Source: Talpa occidentalis (lineage: Eukaryota > Chordata > Mammalia > Eulipotyphla > Talpidae). From it: 64,000 bases of DNA. This document shows, in pieces, positions 39,501-52,400 of the stretch; the stretch's first letter is position 1, and each line of letters begins with the position of its first letter. The notes beneath the pieces were generated by a model. It was given only the letters and a program-made list of their open reading frames with translations, ran no database searches and had not been told where the DNA came from. The translations under genes and the position numbers were made by a program. The stretch is taken from NCBI RefSeq assembly GCF_014898055.3, contig NW_023600993.1:744001-808000 (forward strand), written 5' to 3'.

Positions 39501-42500
39501 TGTCCGAGGCTCCCGTGGGGAGTCTGGCACGGGACAGCGCCTCTGGCGTCAGCGTCCCCCTCCTATGTTCCCACTGTGCTCGAAGGCACGGGCACTGAGG
39601 AGATATTTCCTGGGTACACTTCTGAAAGGTTTCATCATCGCCGCACTCCCAGCTGCGCACTGAAGTTGCTGTTGAGTTTGTGGGGGCCCCACCACACCCC
39701 AACATGCATGCACTCTGCGGGCCACACTTCTGAGAGCCCTGGCCCTCGCGGTGCACTGCCAGCCGAGTCCTGGCGTAAACACGTGCAGTGTTTACGCGAC
39801 CGTCCTCTGCTCTCCTCCCCAGAACGCTGCTCTCTCTGCGGGTCATTCAAGCACTTTTATCACTGGAATGTGCCCTGTTTTTCAGAGAGCCAAGTTTATC
39901 GACATTTCTGGTCGTGTTTTGTATTTAAATGCCAGAAAAGCTTATTTGCTAAAAGGGGAGAGAATATTTGAATGTTTTTTATTAATATATCTTTTCCTCA
40001 GATTCCATTTCAAAGTGTGCTCTAAAATACCCCCAAAAAAGAATAGAAAAACCCAGTCTGGTGTTCCGATTTTGGCCGGGATGTTCCAGATCAGCTTCAT
40101 GTGCAGCTTCCTCCACAGGACTTGCCCGTCGCACAGGGAGGAAGAAGAAAACACTTGTAAAAATAATTTCTGTTGAGCCATGTTCTGATATGTGCAAACT
40201 GGAAAGTCACACTTTTCTTTTTTGTTGTTTAATTATTCGCCATAAAATTAGCACTGCGGTAAGTGATTTGACTCCATCTACATTGTCTCAAGAAGGAGGG
40301 TTTTCTTTTTTTGCTATATTTTAACATCTCTCAGTAATAAAAAAAGAAAGTTGAAATATTCATACTATTTATCATGTCCGAAAATCTTATTAGAGTTCGA
40401 TGTCTGCCTGGCTCCAGCCTAGGTTGCCAGGGAGAATGGTCTTGTTAATCATCTCTTTTTCATACGTGATAAATCAATTTGGTGATTTTCATTAAAATTT
40501 AAATATAACATTTTTATTCTTGTAGATTTTTTGCATATCAAGCTTATGAAAACAAGATCAATCCTTATTTAGAAATAAAGGTAATCTTTGCTGATTGAAG
40601 CTGATGAGTGGTGATCAGGGCTTGCCCGCGTGGCATCTGGTGCTGAGTCTCCTGGGAATGTTAGGGGACCTTTTATGGGTGATGGGGCGTTCCCCCCACC
40701 AGTGCTTGGAGAGGCGCAGCCCCTTGTCTGACCCCCGCAGCCTCCGTCCTGCCTGGAGGGAGGCCACAAAGTCCCCAACGGGCGAGCCCACAGAGGCGCC
40801 CTGGCAGCAGCCGCATGTGCGGGTGCGCCCAGAGGGGCGCCCAGGTGGACACGGCCCCGTTTCTGTGCAGCCGCGCTTGGCTCTCATGGGGCGGCTTCTC
40901 AGGGCGCTTGGTGAACAGCCGCGTCCCTGGGAGTCAGACAACGGGCAGCGGCGCGCCTGGCCCTGCTGAGTGGGCATGGGGCCGACAGTGTGGGCGCCAC
41001 CATCGGGGTCAGCGGGGCCACCGCATGCTCCCACCTGCCCGTTCAGTGGGTGCTCGTGGGGGAGCAGCGAGCCCTCCGTGTGGGGTGCGTCTATGGCCGT
41101 GGCATGTCTGGAAACACAGGTCAGCGGGCGACTCGCGGCGCTGAGCATTGCTCCCTTGCTTGTGTTTCCTCTGCAGAGTGTCCCTCGGGGCAGACGGCAG
41201 CCTCCGGATGCGCAACGTCACCAGGGCGGACGCTGGAGGGTACACGTGTGTGGCCACCAACCAGTTTGGCGTGGCAAGGAGCACAGGGAGCCTGGTGGTG
41301 AAAGGTACTCTGCTGTCTTGTCCTGGGGAGCCTGGGTGCGCGTCCGGCCCGGTGTCCACTGAGCCCTTGATCCCCAGCATTAGAATGGCCGCCTGCACCC
41401 TTCACGTCTGAGTTGCCACAGATGCCGCCGGGTGGGACACAGTCACTTCTGGATACTGTTTTGGGCTGGTCTTCTCTCAGAGGCCCTCGTTGTATCTGAG
41501 AAGTGACTGACCATTCGGCCACACAGCTCCAGGAGTGCCGCTGGTGCAGCCCAGGCCCCGGCACACGCTTCTGGTAGCATCCTGGCAGAGGAGGCGTGAA
41601 AGCCCCTGGTCCCCGGGGGGTTGGCACCTACCCCTTCGCAGCAGACGCAGCCACGCCTGGGCAGGAAGCCACGGTCCTGGCCTCCGCTGTAAAGCACAGC
41701 CGCTCCCCTGCGCCCCCTGGGGCCCCAGACTTGGCGCCGAGTCTCCCCCGTCCTGGCCACTTTGCAGTGCTGAACCTCAGCTTTGACACATGCATGTTTA
41801 TGGGAGCTGTCAGCTTTCTGCCTCTCGTTGCCTCCTGCATGATAAAAACGACCGTCTTCATAAAGTAGTTTGAACAGCTAATTAAGCCCAAATGATTAAA
41901 TTCAGCAATTGGTGCTTTATCATCATTTCCATTAAAATAAATACATTCTATAAAAAGCAGTTTGCTGCTGTGCTTCAGTGGTCCTTTACGATGTCTCAGG
42001 GACAACAGTCACCCCTTTCCCCCTGAAAGCGATTCCACCCGCCTTGTCCCGGGCACATTACATGAGGCAGGCAGTTGTTCGACGAGCTCCAGGGGAATGT
42101 GAGCAACAAGCCTGGCCGGAATCCCCCCGTGTGGCCCATTCGAAAGCCCTCATTCCTGTGGGATGGTGTCGCCATCGGGCGTGCAGAGAGACGGGCCTGG
42201 CGTCCAGGGGCGTGCTGCAGCTATGCTCAGTGAGGGGGGTTCTGCAGCGGAATTTGGGTGACCCCCCTGTACTGAGAAGCGTGACTGCTTTATGTTTGGA
42301 GAAATAACTCGCCCATTACGGAGGGAGAAGGTGAGGTTGGTGACCTCATTCCCAAAGAAGGAGCCGGCTGTGTGTGTTCATGTTATTCCAGCAGAAGACG
42401 GGACTGGGTGGCGGAGAAGTGGCGGCGCGGGCGTCTCCCAAGGGTGGAGAAAGCCAGGTGGACCTGAAATACGGAACGGAGGGGGTGCGGCTAGTAGTAG

Positions 42501-43452
42501 GAAAGACAGTCCGCGGGAGGCCACTGGCCGGTGCCCGGGGCTGTGGCTTTGTTGCTAAAGTGCACCGTGGAGGCGGCGCGGGCCCGAGACTAAGAAAAGG
42601 GTGTTTCCAGACAGACTGAGCTGCGCGGGTTTTCCTTCTCAGATGTTTCTTAGGCCTTTGGCTTTGTGGTCTGCGCAGTAAAGACTCAGAGACGGCTCCC
42701 ATGGATGCTGACCGGAAATCCCAGCTGGCCCCTCCGCTCTAAAATGGAGATGGTTTTAATTTTTCAGGGTTTAAATTTCTTAGATGGCTCCGCAGTGAAG
42801 AGCATCAGGGGAAGCGCGCTCCTCCCACTCCGGTTGTGGCCGTCTCTCCCTACAGACGCAGCCGGGGCACAGATGGAAGCCGGGGACATGCAGGCGGCGC
42901 CGTGGCAGGGCCAGCCCAGGGAGGCTCCTGGTGCCAGGGTCAGCCCCGCAGTGCCCAGCCATCGCCACTCACACCCTGACGGCACCCCGGCTGCTTGTCT
43001 TTGCCTTCCTGGCCTGACCTCACCCCATTTTCAGGGGACTCTGAGGTCTTGTGCTTCCTTGTCGCTGGCAGGAGCCAGGGTGAGCGGCGTGAGTGGGAGC
43101 ACCGTGCGTGACGGCAGAGAAGTGCTAACCCAGGAGTGCGATCGCACAGACGCAAAGTGGCCTGTGCAGCACGGGTGGGAGGTTGCTTTGCCCTGCGTCT
43201 GCTGCACCTGCATCCCCGAGGGTCTCTCTCAGCACATTGCTGTGTGAATGAGGGTCTGACGTCCCTCGACCTCCTCCCTGGACCGCTGCCTCCATTTCCT
43301 TTCACGCCCCATGTCGAGGACAGCACCCCCAGAGTTACTTTACAGCCTACAAACTCGAAGCTTCACTCTCTGAGGAATAATTACTATATTGTGCATTGAA
43401 TCAACCATTTTCTCAACTGTTGAGAGCACAGCCCTGTGGTTGGCTGTAGAGC

Positions 43453-43498
<46 letters not shown>

Positions 43499-46400
43499 GC
43501 ATCTCTATTTATCTGATTGTCATCATGGAGTCAAACATAATTTTACCTCTCAAGCCAGAATCAGCATATAGTGACCTTCCTGGTAATAGGGTGGTAAGGA
43601 GCAAATGAGAAATTTCGGTAAAGCTGATAAAACAATCATCTCTCTTTGAATTTACTTATCAGCCTCAGTCATGCAAGAAATGCTGTTGTTAGATAACATG
43701 TAAAAAGATAATAGTTACAAGAGTAAGATGTTTCCAGCTTAGGTTTTAGCCGATACGGCTTATCTGTGCTAAGAGGATTCAGCAGTTATCTGCACGGTAT
43801 GTCGGGAATTTCTGTTTCACTAATGCAGCAGGAAAGGCAGTTTCCCATCGAGAAGCATGGAGAGTGCAATTAGCGCCTGCTTTGCCGAGGCTGGGAGAGG
43901 CTGGCGACACCCTGGATGGGCCATGCTCAGGGGGGCCGGGGGGCCGGGGTTGTGTTCCCAGGGTTCGGGGAGGCGGCAGCGAGTGGACGAGCCAGGAGGT
44001 GGGTGGAGGTCAGGGGAAAGGGGAGTCATTCGATCGGGAGTTTGGAAAATTATTAAAAAGCAGAGGAACAGCAGGCTGTAAAAACGATCTTGCTCGTAGG
44101 CAACATTTGTTTGCGTTCCCCTCTAGAGAAGGCCCGGATGTTCAATGATAGGCCTCATTGCTCCGGCGTTATTTTCCACTGAAATGTCGGAACTTGGAAA
44201 AGCATATCTAATGTGCAAATTAAGTTTATTGCTGCTCATTTCGTTGTTTATTCTTGGTGATGGAGGTCTCCATTATGCCGCAGACAGCCGGCCTGTCCGC
44301 TTCTCGCGCGGGGCGGCCACTGGTGGAGAGGAGGGAGGAGGTGGATAATTGGAGGCTTTATGGCTTTGAAAGGCCGTTGAAGGGATTGGCGAGTTGAGCG
44401 CGGCTTAAGGAGAAACCCAGCTTTATTGAGTGAACCCCGAGCGAGCGGCGGGGAAACCAGGGACACGATGGAATGCATCGGTTGGAGAGCGGCCAGGGCG
44501 CCCCGGGGTCTCTGTTCCTCCAGAGTGTTTCGTTCTGTGGCCTCGCTCTCTGCAGGGAGGCCCTCAGGCCCTGGAACGGGCAGGCGGTGTTGATGTCGGG
44601 ATCACGGGTGAATGAGTTTTAAAGAAAAGGCAAATCTGTAGTGATTTTTTTTTCTGGTCAGGATGAAATTTCTTCGCCTCTGTGGTAGTGAACTAACGGC
44701 GAGTGGGTCAGTGTGGCCTGAATCTGCGATTTATTCGAGTGAAAAAAAGCAACAGGAGCCTCCCTAAGCACACCCAGGCGCCGTGCCCTTCGGTCTCCGT
44801 GTGCCGGGTCCGCAGCCTGCGGTCGGAGTGGTGGCGCGCCGGGCCGGGAGAGCCGCTGTGGGGCAGCTCGGGGACGCGGCCTGAGGGGCGGGCATCGTGC
44901 TCTGTGGGCGCGCGCCTTTTCATGGGCCAGGGCTTTTTTAACCAGATGAGACCCATGATCGGTCCAGATTTTGTTCTGTGGTTCTTTCATGAAAACTGGG
45001 GCAGGCTCCTCTGGGTTACGACGTGCCGTGGGTCCGTGGTGCCGTGAGTCCGTGGGCTGTGGGCGTGGGGACGGCCCCGGTGCCTGTGGGGGAGGCAGAC
45101 GAGTCAGCTGCTCTGTGGGGGCTGGTCCCCCACTGTCCCCGTCGCCTCGGCCCCACACCCACCGGCACCTCACGCGTGTTCTCAAACTCTCCGAACGGCA
45201 CCTAGAGGCAGGTAGCAGTTTCTCCCTCTTACTCAGGGGAGCCTGAGGCGGGGCGTGCACAAACGAGGCGCCTGAGGTTCGCGTGTCAGGGAGTCGCCGC
45301 ACCTCGTCCTCCTCCTCATGTTCCGGTGAGTCTGTGCGGCGGTGGCGGCGCGCGCCTTCCGCGGCCACGTGGGGCCCAGGGAGCAGCGGGCAGTGGCTGC
45401 CGGCCCTGAGCTGCCCCCAGCCTGCGTCCCCGGGCAGAGAGCGCCGTTTGAGGGGCTCCACCCGTCATTCTGCAGCGTGCGTTTGTTGAGTTTTGGCAAA
45501 TATTTACGCAGCATAACCCTGACTTGTCCCAAGGCGTGAGCCCGCCCTGGGTGTCAGCCCGAGGCCGGACGGCAGGCCCCGCTCTTGCTCGGCGTTCCCC
45601 CTCGTCCTGGAGGAATGCGTCTTCCTGTGCGTTTTTGGAGAAAAACTTGAAGAGATGCCACTTTTGAGATCGTTCATGTTGGAAACGCCTGTATTCTAAG
45701 CTTGAGATCGACGGTTCAGCTGGAAATGGAATTCCGGACTGAAAGTCATCACTTGCCAGAGCTCTGAGGCCCGCTCTGCCCGAGAGCTGAGACGTCCCGG
45801 CCCTGCTCTCCCCTGCGGGTCTCCCCTCCCGCCCTCAGCCCTGTTTGCTCAGCCCAGGACAGCGGCTCATTATCCCCAGCTCTGCTCTGCCTGCTCCGGG
45901 CGCGGCGTCTCCGCAGAAGCTCTAGGTCCTCGCTCCGAATGTCTGAATTATTTAGTCCATTCCTTCTGCTGAAATCCCTGTTATTTATTAGTCAGAATCC
46001 CTAAACCGCTACTCTACGTTAAGTGTGCACATGCGTGTGTGTGTACTTTTAAAATTTCACTTATTTAAAGCTGCTTAGCTGCAGCTCTACCGCGAGCGTG
46101 TGTCCGAGGTCTTGACACACACGTCCCTGGTCACACACACTGCATGCTTCTCTCGCCCAGGCCCCATTTCATGCTCTTTTTGCGCGACCTCCAGGGAGAT
46201 GTCCTCAACTCTGTCTTCCAGATTTTCTACTGAGTTTTTATTTAACCATTTTTTTAAATTTTAAAGTGTCTGATTTTTAAGTGATTCTCATTGTGATTCT
46301 CCAGCTGTTTCTTTATGTGACACTTCGCTCTCTTTCCCTCTCCCTGAAAATATCGCTAATTGTGCTGTCCTTGTTGATTTTTCCTGCCTCCTCCTTGGCG

Positions 46401-49400
46401 TCCCCAGTGGGTGTCTCTGTTCCCACCGCTGTGCTTTGTCGGGAGTGTCCGGGAGTGTGTGCTCTGGGCTGTGCGCTCCCAGACAGAGGGAGGTGCCGAG
46501 CCTTGGCCATTAACCCTCGGGCTGGAGGATGGGCCTGGGTGGTTCCCTGGGGAGCATTTGGGAGACTCTCCGCATCTTGTCTTGTCCCCTAGTCCCCAAG
46601 GCCGGCTGCGGAGGCAGCTCCGGCCGTGACCTGGCGCGCCCCACACGCGGGACACCCGGCTCCTGCTCTAGCCAGCCCAGCCGCTCCGCTCCTTGCTCCC
46701 TGGGACAACAAGGGGTGTGGGCGCCTGCCGTGACAGGGACTCCAGGCGCCCAGTCATCCCCTCCTCCTGGAGCCCAGAGGGGCTGAAGGGCGGAAGGAAT
46801 TTCTGCCCCGCTGCTCCCTCTGGTGCAGGAAGACCTGTCGGCCAATCTGACATCATCAGCTCCAGGGCCAGCTGTCCAGCAGGTGGCCTCAGCATCAAGA
46901 ATGATCTCGAATCCAAGCCCTTCCTGCTATGCCAGTTACCAAACCCCATTCCGTGGCTGCCAGCCCTGCCCGGGTCTTGCCGGAGCACAGAGGTTCTTGT
47001 TGGTCTTACCCTGGAGATGGTTGGCAACGTGGAGAAAGTTGGTTGTTCTGTGGCATCAGGTGGGCTGATGAAGCCAAGGATGCTGCTAAACACCCTACAG
47101 AGCCCAGATCGCCTCCCACCTCGTTCTGAATCTAGCCACTCTTCATGCAACAAAGACTCGCCTGCCCAGTGTCAACATGTTAATAATGCTGAGGTGGAGA
47201 AGCCCACCGGAGCCTCAAAAGTGGCCATCTGGATCCCATTGTGTCTCCTGCTGGAAGCTGCAAGGCTCCTGCAAATCTGCGGGTGAGACCCTGTGCCTCT
47301 CGCGGCAGGAGTCCTCCACTGGCCAGCACAGCGTCTTCACGAGGCTTTCCACTGACTGCAGAGGACGTCCGGGTCGCCACTGTCTGCATGGCTCTGGGTA
47401 AGCGATTGAGTGGACATTTAGTCTGTTTCTATGGTAAGGGATTCTTCTTCCGTTCAAAATAATACTGTTTTCTGCAACTGGTGTCAATTACCATGTTTTC
47501 CAAGCTGTTGTCTAGAAGCCTATTGATAAATGGCCCGAATAGCCCTGTCCAGTCTGTCACAGACCGTCAGCAATGGTGTTGAAACCATCCTGGTTGGCTG
47601 AAGTAGCTTCATCACCAGCATCATGCCAGCATCAACCGATCTTTGAAAATAAGCACAGAGCTCCCTTTGAAGGAGCTGTGACAACAGCCGGGGTGTCTGT
47701 GACAATGTGGGGGGCCAAGAAGGTGCAGTTGGTGGGTCCAGTGCCTTTGGGGTTTGCATCTCTGGAAAGTTCCTAAGCAGCGCGAACCAGGGATGTGAGA
47801 CCCGGGCAGCAGAAAGCAGCTGAGCAGAAACGCTGGTGCGCGCTCTGCGCGAGGGAGACCAGAACCGGTGCAGAAGGATCCCAGTAGGCTGAGGGCAGCT
47901 AGCACCTTCCGTGCCGTGAGCGGAGACATGCCTGGGCCTGGTCCCGGCACAGGGACAGCAGACTTGACCAGCCCCTAACATGACAAGGGTTCAGACGCCA
48001 CGCATAACGGTATCTGGCTGAATCCTACTCTTTCTGAAATCATCTGCTTGAAAAGCAGACCTTCAGGGGAAACATACAAAATAAAAACATCTTCATTCTG
48101 ACCCGAGATGCCTTCAGTGACGTGCTCCAGGGAGGTGGGGGCCACGGCCAATCACCAGGGGCCGGGGGACGCGGCCGGCACAGTGGGCTCCAGGCTGAGG
48201 AGTAGGCACTTAAATAATCACGATTTCCGTGCGAATGTCATTGATTTGCCACTTGTTTGCATTGTGGGTTTGGGCAGCACAGCTCTACCCTCCGCGTGCC
48301 TGCCCACTCCCACCACCCTTCACCTTCCCCCGCCCCTCCCTCTGCAGCCCTCTCTGGCAACCAGTTTCTGTCCCATGCTGTCCATGAATTCTTCCTGATG
48401 TTTGCCAGTTTCTTTCCCCTGGTGATGTGTAACAACACGTGAGTGAGACCATCCAGAATGTTCTTTCTCTTGCTGACTCACTCCGCTGAGCGTCAGCACC
48501 TCAAGATCATCCATTTTGTCCCCAAAGCCGCTGCTCTCTGTCTAGCAAGTGGCCATGTCTGTGACTTCCGGACTGCGTGTCCGGCCCCGGGTCCCCGCGC
48601 CCCCGCCTGGACGCTGCTGCTGTGGGCGGGCGCGGGAGCCTCGCGTCCGTGTTTGGGGCGATGCCTGGAGTCGCAGGGTCGCATGGTGCTGCCATGATGA
48701 GAACGGTTTGCCACATGCTGAAAAAAAATACTAATTATGATTAATGTGGTCAAAAAATAAAGGCTGGCATGGAGAATTTCAGAAAAGAAACACTATGTGT
48801 TAAAAATCAGTTGGACATCTGAAAAATACAAACTCTAAAGTTAAAGATTCTGGGTTGGTTTCCGCCCAGCTCGGACCAGAGGGAAGATGGGACGGGGCGG
48901 GGAGGGCGCGGGACAGCCGTCGGGGTGGAGGGGGCTGGGTGGACGGAGGAGCAGGGTGCCCTCGGGCTGGGTGTCCTGCACGGTGCTGACATCTGCACCG
49001 CTGGTCCCGGGAGGGAGGAGGAGAGCCAGGGCGGTGTTGAAGGAAACACTTGCCAGATTAAAGACCCAGAAGGGCAGCAGCTGTCCTGCAGGAGCCCTGA
49101 GCCCGGTGAGGCTTACTGCCCAGGACGGCCTGGACAAGCACTCGGTAGGGAAAGCAAAGGCGGGGAGAGCCTGCTGGAAAGAGGCCCGGCCTTCAAGGGA
49201 GCAGCAGTGAGGCTGGCTGTTGACATGGCAACCGGGACCAGGGAATCCAGAAAGTGCTTCCAGGACCAAAAGACACACCGGTAAGAATTCCATTCCCAAC
49301 AGAGATGTCCACCCAGTGAAGACAGAGGGAGAGGCCGCGCCCGGGGGTGCGGTGGAGTCCTGGGGCCTAGGGGCAGGGCCGCACTGAAGCATCTGAGTGG

Positions 49401-52400
49401 GGAAAGGAATTCCGGCCTTGGAGCAGGACTTGGCGGGCTGATGGGAGACGCCCAGGGAAGAAGTGCTACATTTTAAAGGTATCTCTAGTCTCCACAAGTT
49501 ACCCGGTGAGAGAAAACAGGATTGTGGCGCCTGTGGAAGTGCTCTTTTTGCTCTCGTCCCCTTTATATCAGTGTTGGCAACTTCCCTCCAACGCCATGGA
49601 CGGGCAGAGGCTGCATCATCTGTCTGCTCCGAGGACAAGGCCTGGTCATTTTTCTTACACATTGTCCATCTTCTGGGGGAGCCAATAACTCAGTCACCTG
49701 GTGAGCATTTACTCTGAGCCATGACACGGAGCTTTCACCCACGGATTGAGATTTCAGTTGAGTTCAAGGTGCACAAGACAAGTACAAAGTGACCAAAAAT
49801 AACAAACTCGGCCCCTGGCTCCTGACAGGCAGCAGGGAGCAGACCTGCCGCCGGCCGGGCCACCGGACTGGGATGTGTCCTGGGTGTGCCGAGACACCAG
49901 GCCCAGCAGCTCTGACAGACATTTTGAGACCACAAGTTCCGATGTCTCCTGAGGTGCTTGGCATTGACAATGTTCTGGAAACATCACTGGCTGTTTGAGG
50001 GATGGGCTTTCGAGCGGCTGTTCATCATGAGCTCACTATTTTGTTAGACTTTTCTTGTACGTGAGGAAAGGATCGTTAGATCGAGCTGTTTACACGTGGC
50101 GTTCGTCTCATGGAAGAGGCTAGAGTGGTCACTGCTGAAGTTCTGAAATGTGAGGCTCCGTGACTTGTGACCTCTTGGCACTCCGCCCCATCACTGAGGC
50201 AGCTGAGTGGAAATGCGCCTCCTCAGGGCAGCTCCCGACCTCCACTGCTGCCTTCCTGTGTAATAGTTCAAAGTCACAAACACACAGAAAAGGCGCTCCC
50301 AGCTGCCCACCAGCCACAGACACTCACATTCCTGTCATCCTGGATGCCACCACAGATAAGCTGGAAGCAAATCCCTCAGGTCAAGGAGGGGACTTTGTTA
50401 GCATAACAAGACTCTCCTCTTAAAAAAATCTCTGGTCTGCACCCAGCCTTTGTATGCATACATAAAGAAAATAAATCTTTAAAAAAATAATTAAAAAGAG
50501 AAAAAAAATCAACATTTTTTCCCAAATGTTTTAGAGGTCAGACTTACAGGGCTGACTCAATGCAATGTCCGCGTGTATGCCAGCTGCCTGCACACGCTCG
50601 CACGCGCACGTGCATAGGAACTGTGTGTTAACTCCTCAGCCGTGGAGTGAAATTTCCAAATATTGTTTCTCTGAATTGCTTGTACCCCAGAATGAATTAA
50701 GAGATGTCACATAGATTAAAAATGTTTCATAAACTGGTAAATGTAGTTATGCTGTTTCCTAAAAACAGTCGTTCTTGGAGCTTTGAATATGCTAAATAAA
50801 CTGTGCTGGGAAACGCACAGCAGATCCAGTGCACAGAATTAGCTCCAGTCGGATGGCTTGGAAATCCATCTAGACTTCCTTGCGGCGCTGCTAACCAGTG
50901 ACCCTGTATTAGACAGGACGCCGTCCTGGGTGCAGAGCGAGACTTGGTGGCAGTGTGTTAGCTGGCTTGTGTTTTGCTTAAGTAGAAATTTCAGGTTCAG
51001 ATTTCAAAACCTGAGGCAATATTTCTCAAAACATGGCCCCGCAACAAACTGCGTGAAAATCACCTGAAGAAGCCACTGTCAGAAGCCCACTTCCCGGGCT
51101 CCCGCGCAGACGGCTCAGTCAGTGTCATGGCGGGGCGGGAAATTCACAGTTTGAGGAAATTTATATGCACAGTGATTTTTTTTTTTAAACTATCGGACTA
51201 GAATTTCTAGAGTTACTTAAAGAATATGCAAGAAGAATAAAATGCTATGAAATAGAAACTGTCCCTCTGGTTTATTTCAAGGAAAGAAGCTCGAAAGATG
51301 CCAGGCTTCCTCTGGGGAGGACTGGCCTGCAGGGGCACTCCCCCCCCCTCCGCCCCCCACCAGCGCCTTACCTGGCCAGCCTTTGCCTTCCTCTCCCAGG
51401 TGAAATGACCCCTCAGGCTCTGGGGGGAAACCTTGGAATACAATGGAACCCATTCCCTGGAGCCTTTCCTCCAGCCCAGGCACACCCACCACCACCTCAG
51501 TCTCGGAGCTGATCTGGGCCTTGCTCTCGGGGCTGCAGTCTCCCAGGTGAACGGTTGGCTTCTTTTCCTCTTCCTCCTCATTCTGTTTCTAATATTTAGT
51601 GACACCAGGATGTGGCAGTTCTCCATCAATGTTATTTAATAACTGAACAAAGTAGTGACTGCTCGTGAGCCTCATGGGCTAGGAGGGCGGCATTGCTGGC
51701 CCCTGAGTCCACCTTTCCATCCCGCACAACCATGAGCTGGGGGTGGCGGGGGCGCTCCCCACTTTCCACCGTGTGGAAAGGGGGGCTGTCATCTTTAATG
51801 TTTGAAAATTGCCTTAATTGCATGATGTAAAACTGTGAATCAGAGCAGTTTTGCTCCACCAGCACGTGCAATTAGCTGGCTCCTCCCACAAGTGTGAATG
51901 AGACTGAGCTCGACTTTCCCGGAGAGACCGCGGGGTTCACACCCCTGAGACGGGAAGGCTCTTCCGAAGCCCACCACCTCTTGTTCTCACTCTGGGGCAG
52001 AGACGTGAAGACTTGTGGTTAAAACTGAGCTTGTCCACAAAACCACTCTTCAGACTTTTTCCCAGAAATGATTAGAATAAATATTGCATGCATCTGATCT
52101 AACGAGGAGGAGACAAGTAACTGCTGAGGCGCGCGCCCGTGAAGGCCCATCTGTGCGCAGCCTGAACTCCGCTTTCTCCATTGTCCTCAGAAATGTGCTG
52201 TCTTCTCCAGGCTCTTTTCCCAGCGTGTGCCTGAAACCCGAGATTATTACTTCCTGCTTCCCACCCCCAGGTCTTTGTTAAGGAAACGTGGCATTTTAAA
52301 ATGTTGGAGCAGCGCCCAGCCCAGCGTTGTGAGGACGGAGCTCAGGGCTCCCAGATCCCAGACACAGACCTTCAGTCTCGGCGCCCGGGCCTCGAGCAGC

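Larger units (their letters stand above)
33399..41176 (+). other. CNTN6 intron within Ig5
   Basis: 7,778 bp intron. It contains a sense L1 3' end (34975-36126), an MIR piece near 39.4 kb, and AT-rich unique-looking blocks at 36.78-37.45 kb and 39.9-40.6 kb. 33.4-34.6 kb is GC-rich with no recognised element. Confidence 0.8.

Noticed and set aside
44658..45461. 267-codon open frame on the minus strand
   Set aside because: Lies in the CpG-dense block where stop codons are rare; Pro/Arg-rich, no domain, and open frames exist on the + strand too.
47520..48000. Processed pseudogene
   Set aside because: Sequence looks gene-like in places, but no protein family, poly-A or target duplication was found.
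48841..49662. 273-codon open frame on the minus strand
   Set aside because: No recognisable domain or codon pattern; overlaps ordinary intronic sequence with competing open frames.
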